Below, in pieces: positions 8,743 through 18,068 of a stretch of DNA of 64,000 bases. The position numbers and the translations under genes were made by a program. Each line of letters opens with the position of its first letter. Position 1 is the first letter of the stretch. Below the pieces are notes generated by a model. It worked only from the letters and a program-made list of their open reading frames with translations. It did no database searches and was not told the origin of the DNA. Source of the DNA: Nakazawaea peltata (lineage: Eukaryota > Ascomycota > Pichiomycetes > Alaninales > Pachysolenaceae); the NCBI GenBank assembly GCA_001599355.1, contig BCGQ01000002.1, positions 199,554-263,553 of the forward strand, written 5' to 3'.

Positions 8743-10671
8743 TTACAAACTAGCCAAGTTAGTGATATAATCTGAATCACCCTTGGCATTAGCTCTGGCG
8801 TAGGCTGCTGTTAAGACAGAAGCATAAGACCAGGTAAGATCTTTGGCACCTCTTGGTTTACCAGTGTATTTATTGAATTCTTCTGGCAAATGTCCATCCT
8901 CATCAGCGTAGTACTTGACGGTTCTTAAGAAGGCATCACCCCAACCGACTAACGATGAGATCAGTTGCTGGAATTGTTTGGAGTTTTGAGATTTCTTAAT
9001 TTGACAAGAATTGTGTGATTTATGAGAGTTATGAGAATTACGGCCCTTGGCTGTAGTAGTGGTAGAAGTAACAGAGTCCAGAGTCAATCCGGTGAAATAT
9101 TCCCAGAATGAGGCAGTAACATTGTTGATTTCAATCTGTTGATTCTCAGTTTGAAGTTCAGAAGCCAAGTTGTAGAAATACTCAGCAAAGGCCAGACATG
9201 ATAAATACCATGGGTTACCTTCACTACTTCCAACACCGTCATAAACATCTTCTGGGTATCTACCAGTTGGAGAGGCTAATGGGAGTCCCTGAGAGTCTTT
9301 AGTGACAGCAGACAAGTTAGAGTAAACATCGATGAAAGAAGTAGAGATCTCATAAACAGAAGACAAGACATAGTCATTAGAATAGGAGAAAACACCATCG
9401 TCATTGTATGCATGGTTAACCAGTAAAACAACAGAAAGATCCTTGTACGAAATCTTGTTCTTTTGGACAGCTCCATAGTCGGTCAAAATCAAATTTCTAG
9501 CTGGGTAGACAAATTGAGAGAGAGTAGAATTCAAGTCTTGGACTTCTTCATTCAATAAAGAAGTAATTGAGTCATCATTGATTTGCTTAGCGAAATCAAT
9601 ACCATCTAATAACAGCTTTCTTTGAACAAATTTAGTGTAAAAGTGATCAGACTTGACCTCTTCCCATAAATCAAAAGACTCAACTGTCCAATTGTTAGCA
9701 ACAAATTGTAAATCAAGCTTGATTGGTTGCACCCATAAGTCATTGTAGACAGTATCTTTAGAACCACCCTTCTCTAAATACAGTTTAGCAAATCTGATCA
9801 AAGCAGATGCTCTAGTCAGAGGACCATCGTTTTGTGGTCTACCCCAAGATCCCAAATAACCAGTGTTGTTCTGCAAATAGAACTTAGGTTCTCCTAAACC
9901 AGTAATCAGGGTCTTATCATTTTGTTCGAAAACAGAAGCATTGGCATATTGGAAAACCAACTCTTCAAGTACCAGAGCATTACTGTTTCCCCTTGGCAAA
10001 GACTCATATAATTGAATCAAAGCATCAAAAGTCAAAGAAGCATCACGGATCCAATGGTAAGCATAGTCAGGTTCAGAGTAAGATTGAGCAGCAATGACTA
10101 AACCTTTAACAGAACCATTGACGTTGATGTTGTCGAAGACTCTTTCCTTTGAGATATAAGCTTGAGAAGATTTGCTGGAGTCGTCAAGCCATTGATCAAT
10201 ATCTCTATAGAATCCAGAAGGCTGAATCAGAGCTGTAGCAATAGTACTGGTAGCAGACTCTTCTGGGTCACTTTGAGTAACATCTTGATTAACAATGGTG
10301 TAGTAGACATCACCAACATCTTCATCAGTATAAGTAACGTTCAAGATCTTGGAAAGACCTTCGACCTGATAAATATCCTGGTCAATGGTCCACAATTCCC
10401 AATTGTCATCCAATGAACTGTCGTAACCAGCGGCCATAGAAGTCAAAGCAGTTGACTCTCCATCATCGTTAGCATAGTACAAGATGACAGTTTTATCATA
10501 GTCATCATTGTAAATGTAAATATCGGCACTGAAAACTCCAGCATCATAATCATAAGAAGCAAGTTGAACGTGGTTGGTAGAGTTAACCAGCTGAGGAGAA
10601 CTAAGCAACTCAACCTTGTCAGCTCTAACCAAAGCCAGACAAATCAAAGTGGCAACAGAAGTCAATAACAT
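8743..10671 (-). CDS. Secreted glucoamylase (glucan 1,4-alpha-glucosidase), GH15
   Basis: Releases glucose from the non-reducing ends of starch or glycogen. I start at the ATG ending at 10671 (642 residues): it opens a signal peptide MLLTSVATLICLALVRA and leaves a TATA element (10722-10731) about 50 bases upstream. An in-frame ATG at 10719 sits right against that TATA and is less likely. An N-terminal beta-rich module (about 20-130) looks like a CBM21-type starch-binding domain (inference). GH15 motifs: YHWIRDASLTF, general acid Glu in FDLWEEVKSDHFYT, ASPTGRYPEDVYDG, and the base region LPEEFNKYTG before DLTWSYASVLTA. A Ser/His/Asn/Lys insert (GRNSHNSHKSHNS) separates the last two. CCCCGG at 10746 could be a Mig1 glucose-repression site. 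Confidence 0.93.
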   Translation of the reverse strand: MLLTSVATLICLALVRADKVELLSSPQLVNSTNHVQLASYDYDAGVFSADIYIYNDDYDKTVILYYANDDGESTALTSMAAGYDSSLDDNWELWTIDQDIYQVEGLSKILNVTYTDEDVGDVYYTIVNQDVTQSDPEESATSTIATALIQPSGFYRDIDQWLDDSSKSSQAYISKERVFDNINVNGSVKGLVIAAQSYSEPDYAYHWIRDASLTFDALIQLYESLPRGNSNALVLEELVFQYANASVFEQNDKTLITGLGEPKFYLQNNTGYLGSWGRPQNDGPLTRASALIRFAKLYLEKGGSKDTVYNDLWVQPIKLDLQFVANNWTVESFDLWEEVKSDHFYTKFVQRKLLLDGIDFAKQINDDSITSLLNEEVQDLNSTLSQFVYPARNLILTDYGAVQKNKISYKDLSVVLLVNHAYNDDGVFSYSNDYVLSSVYEISTSFIDVYSNLSAVTKDSQGLPLASPTGRYPEDVYDGVGSSEGNPWYLSCLAFAEYFYNLASELQTENQQIEINNVTASFWEYFTGLTLDSVTSTTTTAKGRNSHNSHKSHNSCQIKKSQNSKQFQQLISSLVGWGDAFLRTVKYYADEDGHLPEEFNKYTGKPRGAKDLTWSYASVLTAAYARANAKGDSDYITNLASL

Positions 10672-11479
10672 TGTATTTAATGTGCTATATACTTGATCTA
10701 TAAAGAGGGTGAAGACCATAGTATTTATATCTTCCAGTAAATTAACCCCGGGTATATGAGGATAGGTATTCTCCCCTCCAACTCTCTACTGAAGTCATTC
10801 ATATGTTTCTCGGTGCCTTAAAACGCAACTTTATCCTTATGTAACATTTCATGTATGGAGACTTTTCATTGTTTTACCCCGTATTTTTCCTAAGATCTGC
10901 CTTGCATTTGTTGTCGGAAATAAATGTAATAATACTTTAACAATTGTAAACGAGGATCCGGATAAAAATGAATGAGGGGATAAGTGAATCTAAGGTAGTG
11001 CCTAAGCCTGCGACTAGGCTTATAGGAGATCAAAATTAAGGTTTTTTTTGAATTGTGGGTTGGTCACGACTGTCTTAAACTTTGAGTTACTACCATGCAG
11101 TTGAGCCACTCGGAATTTGTTATTACCTTAACCCCACACCTACAGAAATTTTCCCCTGACCTGCAGTTGGTTTGCTGTTTGACTCGCTCATTTTAAAGAT
11201 CGCGTTCTGTGATTGGAAATTAGGTCTGCATGATCATATGAATTTTTCCTTCTCGAGGCCAATTTCGGAACTTGAGCCGGTTCTCCACACTTTAAAGCTC
11301 TCCTTGGCACAATTTTCACCGTTTAAACGACGATATCCCACGCTTCACAGATTCCTAACAAATGCCCGGAGTAACTCTCAATAGATCTTCTAGATTGTAT
11401 TAGTAAGGCAGGATAAGGGTCATGTTTTGATCTACATTTGCCAAGGTCAATTGATTCAAATAAACCTTATTATTTATCC

Positions 11480-11505
11480 CCAGGGGACTTACAGGGTGCC
11501 CCTGG
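11480..11505. repeat. Inverted repeat CCAGGGG/CCCCTGG
   Basis: Seven-base perfect arms with a 12-base loop. Function unknown; it lies in the spacer upstream of tRNA-Gly. Confidence 0.6.
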
Positions 11506-11606
11506 TTCCCCAAAACCTGGCGGAATTATATGGGAACCACCGACCAACTATCATTAATGACACCCTTAATGATATGAACCACCATACCACTAATCCTTAC
11601 ATCACT

Positions 11607-11632
11607 CTGCCCTCAAGTCCTGCCCTCAAGTC
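11607..11632. repeat. 13-bp tandem duplication
   Basis: CTGCCCTCAAGTC occurs twice in succession, followed by the first four bases of a third copy. It lies about 110 bases upstream of tRNA-Gly. Confidence 0.9.
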
Positions 11633-11741
11633 CTGCGATCTTCGAATAGAGAGGTACAATCACATTCCTTCAATTCAATTCCACCACTCCAAACATTCTC
11701 TTTCGGTATATTTTACAAACCCTGTTTCCTAACAAGAAAAA

Positions 11742-11812
11742 GCGCAAATGGTTTAGTGGTAAAATCCAACGTTGCCATCGTTGGGCCCCCGGTTCGATTC
11801 CGGGTTTGCGCA
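11742..11812 (+). tRNA. tRNA-Gly (anticodon GCC)
   Basis: A 71-base gene with a full cloverleaf. The acceptor stem GCGCAAA pairs with TTTGCGC, followed by discriminator A. The D arm contains TGGTTTAGTGGT (A box). The anticodon stem CAACG/CGTTG closes a 7-base loop TTGCCAT with anticodon GCC. The T arm carries GGTTCGATTCC (B box). There is no intron. A T-run just after the gene fits a Pol III terminator. It reads GGC and GGT glycine codons. Confidence 0.98.
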
Positions 11813-12330
11813 TCTTTTTTTTAAAAACCCAGCCGCGCTGTTTTAATTTGCTGTGCAGCCGATGCCCATCAAAAAAATAAGGTCTTTTGAGAGGCTCATG
11901 CCGCTCGATCGTGAGGACACTCTTTTTTTTTTTTTTGATCTCACTTTTTAGTTAGTGGCATGTCTTTATCTTTAACTCAATAGGAAGAATCCACAGTAGA
12001 TGTGAGATTGTGTAACGTAAATCCGAATTATTACAGGTTCTTATCTCTTGTTATCCGTTTAGATTCCCTATTTTCGTTTACAAATCTCGCATCTTCGTGG
12101 CGTAAAATAAAAAATTCGGATAGCACTCGAGAGAGGGCTGTGAGGTAAAATGCTTATTTTATGCAGTTCCTGTCAAAGAGATTTAAAGACAAATGCCACT
12201 TTTCTAAGAAAATTCTCGTGTGTGAGGAAAACAGCCGCTTCATATAAATACCCAGTCGATCCCTAACTCATCTCAATTCCATCTCACCTTTTTACATACT
12301 TTAGATTTACCATCCCACTAATTACTTACA
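11813..12330. promoter_or_regulatory. Spacer after tRNA-Gly; promoter of the small spliced gene
   Basis: Begins with the Pol III T-run of the tRNA. A second long T-run lies near 11922-11937. A clear TATA element (CATATAAATA, about 12240) lies roughly 90 bases before the ATG at 12331, the usual yeast distance. No other gene was seen. Confidence 0.55.
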
Positions 12331-12582
12331 ATGTTTTTAATTAAGAAACTTATTTCGTTCTTCAAGGGCCCAAGTAAGTAACTCAATTAACCCAATATTA
12401 CGAATCATCCATACTAACTAAGATCCACAGAGACCTCCGAAAGCGATTTGAAACCAACTAAGAGTACTTCCTCCTACGTCAGTGACCTGGAGTTGTCCAA
12501 GAAGAGAGAAGTCGACACCGCTTTAGAGGCTGTCCAATCCAACGACGTTCCAGCATCCAATGGTATCAAGCACGCTTTATAA
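12331..12582 (+). CDS. Small spliced gene of unknown function (64 aa)
   Basis: Too short for ordinary ORF calling because of an intron. Exon 1 is 12331-12373. The intron is 12374-12430 (57 bases: donor GTAAGT, branch TACTAAC at 12412, acceptor CACAG). Exon 2 is 12431-12582. The joined product is 64 residues. It opens with a hydrophobic, basic stretch MFLIKKLISFFKG that would form an amphipathic helix, followed by a polar Ser/Lys/Asp/Glu-rich tail ending in NGIKHAL. Codon choice (TTG, TCC, GTC, AAG, GAC) resembles that of strongly expressed genes, and a TATA box is well placed upstream. I do not recognise the family. A membrane-associating or stress-type small protein would fit, but that is a guess. 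Confidence 0.75.
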
Positions 12583-12935
12583 GCTTCCTTGTTCATTTAC
12601 TAATATATTTTTAATACACTACTAATATCGCGGCGCAGAGCAAAGCACAGTTAACTTTTATTATGTAAGCGGGATTAACCCAAGAACCCACGCTAACCTT
12701 AAATCCTTTTTCTGTGTAGCCCGGACTGACTAAAAACTCCGAGCTGCGTGCTTTTTTACTACTAATACAGCCCCTATTGTTACTAATCGGGAGTTTCGGA
12801 CAACGACAAAATACAGCAAATGAGAGAAAAAAGAAAAAATTAAAAGCAAAAAGAAAAGAATAACATTTTAATTTATAAATCACCAAGTCGATAGTGAGAG
12901 TTTATAGAAGTAATCCATTAGAAACACGATAAGAA
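12583..12935. other. Intergenic spacer before RPE1
   Basis: About 350 bases holding the 3' end of the small gene and the RPE1 promoter. A/T-rich near 12830-12890. No gene or clear motif recognised. Confidence 0.5.
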
Positions 12936-13661
12936 ATGGTGAAACCAATTATTGCCCCATCTATTTTGTCACTGGACTTTGCTCAGTTGGGTTGTGAATG
13001 TCACAGAATGTTTGATTCTGGATCCGACTGGATTCATATCGATGTCATGGACGGTAATTTCGTACCTAATATTAGTATGGGACCGCCAATTGTCAATTCG
13101 TTGAGAAAGGAGCTCCCTAGAGGAGGTAAGGACGGTAAGTCTGCGAGCTTTTTCGATTGTCATATGATGGTTGCCGACCCAGAAAAATGGGTACCTGAGA
13201 TCGCTAAAGCCGGTGGTGACCAATATACCTTCCATTATGAAGCTACTGAGAACCATTTAGAATTGGTTCAGTTGATTAAGAAGCATGGTATGAAAGCTGC
13301 ATGTCTGTTGAAGCCAGCAACACCCGTTGACGTGTTGTATCCATTCATTGAACACTTGGATATGGTTTTGATCATGACTGTGGAACCAGGATTTGGTGGA
13401 CAAAAATTCATGCCAGAAATGATGCCAAAGGTACAAACATTAAGATCGAATTATCAAGATTTGAATATTGAAGTCGATGGTGGTTTAGGTAAGGAGACAA
13501 TTCCTGCTGCTGCCGATGCCGGTGCTAACGTTATCGTTGCCGGTACTTCTGTATTTAAGGCTGACGATCCTTCTGAAATGATCGAGTTATTAAGAAGAAG
13601 AGTCCATGACAGCTTAGAGGCCAAGGGACTTTTGAATGACAAGAACTATCATTGCTACTAA
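12936..13661 (+). CDS. RPE1: Ribulose-5-phosphate 3-epimerase
   Basis: Interconverts ribulose-5-phosphate and xylulose-5-phosphate in the non-oxidative pentose phosphate pathway. It is a 241-residue TIM barrel. Seen: [14 protein letters not shown] at the start, the metal/catalytic motif [14 protein letters not shown] with its Asp, DCHMMV with the metal His, [13 protein letters not shown] (phosphate-binding loop), and VDGGLG with the second catalytic Asp. Strand-end [10 protein letters not shown] completes the pattern. Codon 124 is CTG at the position usually Ala in the A-[IL]-K-P-x-T motif, supporting CUG=Ala. It is convergent with ALB1. Confidence 0.97.
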   Translation: MVKPIIAPSILSLDFAQLGCECHRMFDSGSDWIHIDVMDGNFVPNISMGPPIVNSLRKELPRGGKDGKSASFFDCHMMVADPEKWVPEIAKAGGDQYTFHYEATENHLELVQLIKKHGMKAACLLKPATPVDVLYPFIEHLDMVLIMTVEPGFGGQKFMPEMMPKVQTLRSNYQDLNIEVDGGLGKETIPAAADAGANVIVAGTSVFKADDPSEMIELLRRRVHDSLEAKGLLNDKNYHCY

Positions 13662-13759
13662 ATCATGCATCCAAAACTACAAAAAAGCTTCATTTAAATA
13701 AACATCTCTCGTACATACGAATACATATATAGATTTCATTCGGTATTTATGCAGTAAAA

Positions 13760-14203
13760 TTAAAAAGCAGCTTCTCCCAAAGTGGTTCCAACCTCAGTTG
13801 CAACAGGTCCACTATACAAAACACTAGCATTCTCCACCACGCTCCATAAAGCCTTTCTAACCTCAGTAACTTTATTCACTTTAGCTTCCTTCTCTTCAAT
13901 ATCCATCTCAACATCACCAGTACTCTTCTTCAGGGATTTCAGTCTGGCGTCAGCGTATTTCTTATTTCTCTCAATCTTCAGTAACTTCTTAGCCGAAAGG
14001 GTCTGTGTTCTTACCAGAGTGTGTACAACAGCCTTGTCATCATAAAGCAGCTTAGATAAAGAAGCAGGAGAGACAGCAATATGCAGAGTAGAGTTGGTGT
14101 ATCCCTTAGCTCTTATCAGCGCTCTTTTCTGTCCCAATGAACTGGCCTTCTTACGGCGTAAAATGTTGTCCTTTGGCTTATTAATAGAATTTCTAGATGG
14201 CAT
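13760..14203 (-). CDS. ALB1: Ribosome biogenesis factor Alb1
   Basis: A 147-residue shuttling pre-60S factor that partners with the export factor Arx1. It begins MPSRNSINKPK as in S. cerevisiae Alb1, is Lys/Arg-rich, has the central LSAKKLLKIERNKKYA segment and a C-terminal VRKALWSVVENAS block ending in TTLGEAAF, close to the Alb1 ending TTLGGPFF. Divergent from LSM1. The upstream region carries an RRPE-like AAAAATTTT (14285-14293) and a PAC-like GATGAG core (minus strand of 14234-14239), the pair expected of ribosome-biogenesis genes. Confidence 0.92.
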   Translation of the reverse strand: MPSRNSINKPKDNILRRKKASSLGQKRALIRAKGYTNSTLHIAVSPASLSKLLYDDKAVVHTLVRTQTLSAKKLLKIERNKKYADARLKSLKKSTGDVEMDIEEKEAKVNKVTEVRKALWSVVENASVLYSGPVATEVGTTLGEAAF

Positions 14204-14423
14204 CGTAACTTCTCTATTCCTCTACCTCTTGATCCTCATCTTAGATTTGCAATAAATTTTTTTCTATATAAAAAAAGAAATAGAAAAAATTTTCCCAGCT
14301 ATCAAAAGGGTCGTGTAGATTGTATCAAACTGGGAGTGGTGCTCTGTTGGAGAAATCTTTGGACAAAATAAGACGGCGGTTAACAGGGAGGAATAAGAGG
14401 TTGGAAAGCTTAAAGAATCAATC
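14204..14423. promoter_or_regulatory. ALB1/LSM1 divergent promoter with PAC- and RRPE-like motifs
   Basis: This 220-base spacer has CTCATC at 14234-14239 (PAC core GATGAG on the ALB1 strand) and AAAAATTTT at 14285-14293 (RRPE). The RRPE-like word also occurs elsewhere in this A/T-rich window, so the combination and the ALB1 context carry the argument, not the word alone. Confidence 0.45.
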
Positions 14424-14926
14424 ATGTCCACATCAACTGAGAACAGCGAAGAGAGTTTCTACCTTGAGTCGTATGCATTCACCACAGCAGCTGCTATAGT
14501 GGGATCTGTCGACAGAAAGGTGTCGGTATTAATGAAAGATGGAAGGAATTTATTTGGAATATTAAGAACATTTGACCAATATGGTAAGTGAGAGTGATCA
14601 AAGTCGAGATATACGAATGAATATACTAATCTGTTATAGCCAACTTGCTTTTACAAGACACCACTGAAAGAATTTACTTGCCAAACCAAGAGTATGCCGA
14701 GCAATTCCATCAAATTTTCTTGATAAGAGGTGAAAATGTCGTCATGTTGGGAGAAATGGATATAGATAGAGAAGATTTACCTATTCTGAATTATACAAGA
14801 GTCGATTTCAAGAAGGCTGAGAAGATTTTCAAGGAGAAGACCGATGAAAAACTCAAAAGTAAGGCTAAAATTGGTAGAAAATTGGAGAAATTTGGATTTG
14901 TTAGTGAATTTAGTGACATTTATTAG
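14424..14926 (+). CDS. LSM1: Lsm1, subunit of the cytoplasmic Lsm1-7 mRNA decay complex (spliced)
   Basis: Exon 1 is 14424-14583. The intron is 14584-14639 (56 bases: donor GTAAGT, branch TACTAAT, acceptor TATAG). Exon 2 is 14640-14926. The product is 148 residues. Lsm1 defines the cytoplasmic Lsm1-7 ring, which binds oligoadenylated mRNA 3' ends and promotes decapping with Pat1. Sm1 motif residues lie in VDRKVSVLMKDGRNLFGILRTFDQYANLLLQD, with the splice junction inside FDQYA. The Sm2 motif is IRGENVVMLGEMD. A basic C-terminal extension of about 50 residues follows, as is usual for Lsm1. The branch point differs from consensus only in its last base. Confidence 0.95.
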
Positions 14927-15083
14927 ACGTATTATGGTGATGGGTGTTTGGATTTCATCATCAACAACATTACGGCAATTTGTATGTTGGTGTTATGATG
15001 TTTATCATCATTTCAGTTATGTATATTAATGTATAGGGCATATTCAGCATTCTTGCCGAGGATAATAAATATGTGTAATGAAC

Positions 15084-15152
15084 TCCAGATCAGTGTAGAA
15101 GGTCGGTCCAGATCAGTGTAGAACCTCGGCCCAGAATCAGTGTAAAAACTCG
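15084..15152. repeat. 23-bp tandem repeat, 3 units
   Basis: Units begin at 15084, 15107 and 15130 with core CCAGATCAGTGTAGAA; the third copy is the most diverged. Confidence 0.9.
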
Positions 15153-15344
15153 TCCCGAAGTGAATTAAGAGTTATTTGGGGATAATCAGAAGCTGAACCC
15201 TTATGGATATGTCATTTGGTGTCATGATGTTGCTCACACCTTCTCACTCACCATCTGTTGGCCCTCTCTGTGAACTGTCCATTAGTCATAATCTGCTCAC
15301 GCCAAGACCCTCCCACACCGTACTATTTTCCTGCCCTTCAATGC

Positions 15345-15374
15345 GTGCGTGCCCTCTATAAGGGGGGCACGCAC
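15345..15374. promoter_or_regulatory. GC-rich hairpin with TATA-like loop in the GNT1 promoter
   Basis: Arms GTGCGTGCCC and GGGCACGCAC are perfect reverse complements around the 10-base loop TCTATAAGGG, which holds the best TATA-like word upstream of GNT1. The GNT1 ATG is 69 bases downstream of the second arm. Confidence 0.6.
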
Positions 15375-15442
15375 CTCTTAACAGCGCTCATTTATAAACA
15401 GATCACTCCCCACCCCCTTTATAGATTCCTCACCCCATCCCA

Positions 15443-16921
15443 ATGTTAGCATCACGATATCGTAAGCTAAGGAAATGGATACTTTACCTGTCAATTGCCC
15501 TTCTGGTGTACGGATTTTTCACTCTTGATCTCCTCGAATCAATTTCTGCCCGATTCGATACCGTCAGCTATGGAGAAGGTGAAGTATCTCGGGCCGAGGT
15601 GCTCTATCAACGGAACATGGTCAAGGTGATACCATATGAAGTGATAACTTACAGCTATCTTGAAGTAGCAGGTTATGATGATATCCGATGGTCAGACTAT
15701 GCCTATGTTCAATATGCCACTGACACCAACTATTTGTGTGGACTGATCATGAATTTTGTTAGGTTGAGATACTTCAATACCAGGGTAGATTTGGTGTTAT
15801 TGGTTGCTAAGAATGTACGGATCAATAAGAATTCGAAAGAGGGAAAGTTGTTCTACCAACATGTGGAAGAATTGAATATCATAGTTCAAAGGGTAGAATT
15901 ATTCAATTTCAAAAGTGAATCGACCACCTGGAGTAGATCATTCACCAAATTCCATGCTTTTAAACTCACAGATTATAAGAGGATCGTTTATTTTGACAGT
16001 GACAGCAAAGTTCTTCAGAAAATGGACGAATTATTCTTCATTCCAGATTGTAAAATTGCCATGACTTCACTGTATGAATTGAATAGTAGACTGTATGAAA
16101 TTGAATCATATGATATTCCTGAAGATTTCTCGGTATTGACTGAGAAACAAAGAATGACAAGGTCCAGACTGTTGTATATGGACATATCAAAAGATCAACC
16201 TTATGATGATTATATTGCCGAAGTATACAATGGGTTACCTGAGATGCCTATTACTAAGAATTTCCAATTCCAGAATCAACTTATGGTTATTAAACCTTCG
16301 ATCAAAGAATTCAACAGGTTGATGAAATTACTGAAGAGGAAGAAAAAAGATGAATACGATATGGATATCATTAACAAACTGTACAATGTGGAAGAGATCC
16401 TGAACAGACCAACATCAACAGGAGATGAAGACGATACAGATTATATCAACATTTTGCCGGAAGTGTTGATCTTACCCCACTTACAGTATGGATTCCTTAC
16501 AGGAGAATTCCGGTACAATGAGCATGATGTGATATTACTGGAACTGCAAGATCTTCCATTTGTGATGAGCAGTAAATTACACAACTTCAACAATGCATAC
16601 TGGATGTCAAAGAATTGGGAACCAGTCCAGATATTTAACGAGATAAAATTAATCCATTTCAGTGATTATCCGATTCCTAAACCTTGGATTGAGCAACGGG
16701 AATTGCCAAACGGATACGCTAAACATAAAATTGTGTGCGAAGATGATATGGAGAGGCTTCGACCTTATGAGATGTACAATCTGAATGTAGAGAATGATGT
16801 GGATAAGATATTTCCAACTATCGTAAACGATTGTGATCTGTCAAGAATTTGGAACGAATTATATGAGGATTACATTGAAGATCGTCTCAATATCTGCGGA
16901 ATGGGATTAGATTCTCGCTGA
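15443..16921 (+). CDS. GNT1: Golgi N-acetylglucosaminyltransferase, Gnt1 family (GT8-like)
   Basis: A 492-residue type II membrane protein, essentially the length of S. cerevisiae Gnt1. In Kluyveromyces lactis this family adds alpha-1,2-linked GlcNAc to N-glycan mannose in the medial Golgi. A short basic cytoplasmic tail (MLASRYRKLRKW) precedes one membrane segment (about 13-30). The lumenal domain carries DYKRIVYFDSDSKVLQ near residue 180, whose DSD is the DxD metal/nucleotide-sugar motif, and FQFQNQLMVIKPS, typical of glycogenin-like folds. The exact linkage made here cannot be read from sequence. Confidence 0.85.
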   Translation: MLASRYRKLRKWILYLSIALLVYGFFTLDLLESISARFDTVSYGEGEVSRAEVLYQRNMVKVIPYEVITYSYLEVAGYDDIRWSDYAYVQYATDTNYLCGLIMNFVRLRYFNTRVDLVLLVAKNVRINKNSKEGKLFYQHVEELNIIVQRVELFNFKSESTTWSRSFTKFHAFKLTDYKRIVYFDSDSKVLQKMDELFFIPDCKIAMTSLYELNSRLYEIESYDIPEDFSVLTEKQRMTRSRLLYMDISKDQPYDDYIAEVYNGLPEMPITKNFQFQNQLMVIKPSIKEFNRLMKLLKRKKKDEYDMDIINKLYNVEEILNRPTSTGDEDDTDYINILPEVLILPHLQYGFLTGEFRYNEHDVILLELQDLPFVMSSKLHNFNNAYWMSKNWEPVQIFNEIKLIHFSDYPIPKPWIEQRELPNGYAKHKIVCEDDMERLRPYEMYNLNVENDVDKIFPTIVNDCDLSRIWNELYEDYIEDRLNICGMGLDSR

Positions 16922-16961
16922 TTTTTATTAATGAATATTCTATATAGATCTATAATGACTT

Positions 16962-18068
16962 TTAATTAACTTTGTTGATTGGATAAAGACCTTCACCACC
17001 TTCAAGTAAGACGTTCATGATGTTCTTCATACTGACTTCATGAGATATGACAAGGTTATCGGTAGTCATAGAACCAGTATGAGGAGTCATTACAACATCC
17101 CATCTTTTGAGGAAACGAGGATCAACATTTGGTTCATTTTTGAAGACATCTAAACCAACACTGTTAACAGTTCCATCTTCCAACAGTTGGAACAAGACGT
17201 CTTCATCGATGGCCGAGCCTCTTCCGATGTTGACGATACGAACACCAGGCTTGACCAACTTAATGGTGTCCAGATTGATAAGATCAGTGGTCTCTGGGGA
17301 ATGAGGAACCAGCAAGACGATCAAATCACATACTGGGATCAAGTCATGGAAAGTAGGATGGAAAGTCAACTCAAATGGTAACAGTTTCAGTTCTTCCTCG
17401 CTAAGAGGAGTTCTCTTGGTGTAATGAACCTTCATACCAATAGCCCACATTCTCTTCAGAATAGCCTTTCCAATAGCACCCAAACCGACAATACCAACGG
17501 TATGTCCCTGTGGAGAACTGATCAACTTCCCTCCTAAGATACGGTCCATACGTTGCTTGGACTTGTCTGCAAGCATAGGGGTTCCATCTTCAGCGAAGGC
17601 AGTGCTTCCGACGTATTTTCTTGGGGCCTCCAGATCACCAGTCTCTCTAAATTTCAGCTCAATGAATGGGGTCAATCTGTAGCATTGTAAAGTTAATTGT
17701 AACAGAGCATCGGCAACATGGTCGGCACTGATAGGACCAACGTTACAAACGATAATACCATTCTCGGACAGCTTGGCAAGGTCCATAGTATCGTACCCCA
17801 CCCATGGGTAAGTCATGACTTTGACGGATTTTGGGAACTTATCAAAGAAGTTATTTGGGTTACTGACATTCCAAATACCATCAAAAATGTTAAAGATAGC
17901 AGAGACATCATTGAATTTAGTCTTTAACAGATTCTCCAAGTCTTCCAGAGACTCAGGTTTATAACCTAAAACTTCGAAATGTTTGCAAAATTCTTCGAAA
18001 ACAGCATTATCTTTGAGAAATTCTGGTCTCCCAATAGCTAAGACCTTCAACTTATCTGGTACGGACAT
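16962..18068 (-). CDS. D-isomer-specific 2-hydroxyacid dehydrogenase (paralogue 1)
   Basis: A 368-residue NAD(P)-dependent dehydrogenase of the D-lactate/glyoxylate reductase superfamily, closest in layout to fungal D-mandelate dehydrogenase-like enzymes. Seen: nucleotide-binding GIVGLGAIGKAILKR (GxGxxG near residue 200) followed by HYTKR, whose basic residues suggest NADP preference; the catalytic triad Arg in VNIGRGSAID, Glu in VFKNEPNVD and His in MTPHTGS. The substrate (glyoxylate, 2-keto acid or mandelate type) cannot be assigned. It faces away from a paralogue across a shared 767-base spacer and ends 40 bases from convergent GNT1. Confidence 0.9.
   Translation of the reverse strand: MSVPDKLKVLAIGRPEFLKDNAVFEEFCKHFEVLGYKPESLEDLENLLKTKFNDVSAIFNIFDGIWNVSNPNNFFDKFPKSVKVMTYPWVGYDTMDLAKLSENGIIVCNVGPISADHVADALLQLTLQCYRLTPFIELKFRETGDLEAPRKYVGSTAFAEDGTPMLADKSKQRMDRILGGKLISSPQGHTVGIVGLGAIGKAILKRMWAIGMKVHYTKRTPLSEEELKLLPFELTFHPTFHDLIPVCDLIVLLVPHSPETTDLINLDTIKLVKPGVRIVNIGRGSAIDEDVLFQLLEDGTVNSVGLDVFKNEPNVDPRFLKRWDVVMTPHTGSMTTDNLVISHEVSMKNIMNVLLEGGEGLYPINKVN

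Larger units (their letters stand above)
10672..11741. other. Intergenic region upstream of the glucoamylase and tRNA-Gly
   Basis: About 1.1 kb without a credible gene; the two open frames here (70 and 101 codons) have no recognisable domain. Contains the glucoamylase TATA element, an inverted repeat CCAGGGG/CCCCTGG at 11480-11505, and a 13-base tandem duplication at 11607-11632. I searched for LTR-like ends near the tRNA gene, a common insertion spot for yeast retroelements, and saw none. Confidence 0.6.
14927..15442. promoter_or_regulatory. Spacer between LSM1 and GNT1
   Basis: Contains three 23-base tandem units (15084-15152) and, close to GNT1, a perfect 10-base inverted repeat with a TATA-like loop (15345-15374), both listed separately. 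No gene seen. Confidence 0.55.

Noticed and set aside
11427-11732. 101-codon frame upstream of tRNA-Gly
   Set aside because: No domain, ordinary intergenic composition, overlaps the likely Pol III upstream region.
10672-11741. Solo LTR or retroelement relic beside tRNA-Gly
   Set aside because: No terminal TG...CA repeat, target duplication or coding remnant is visible; only a small inverted repeat and a 13-base duplication.
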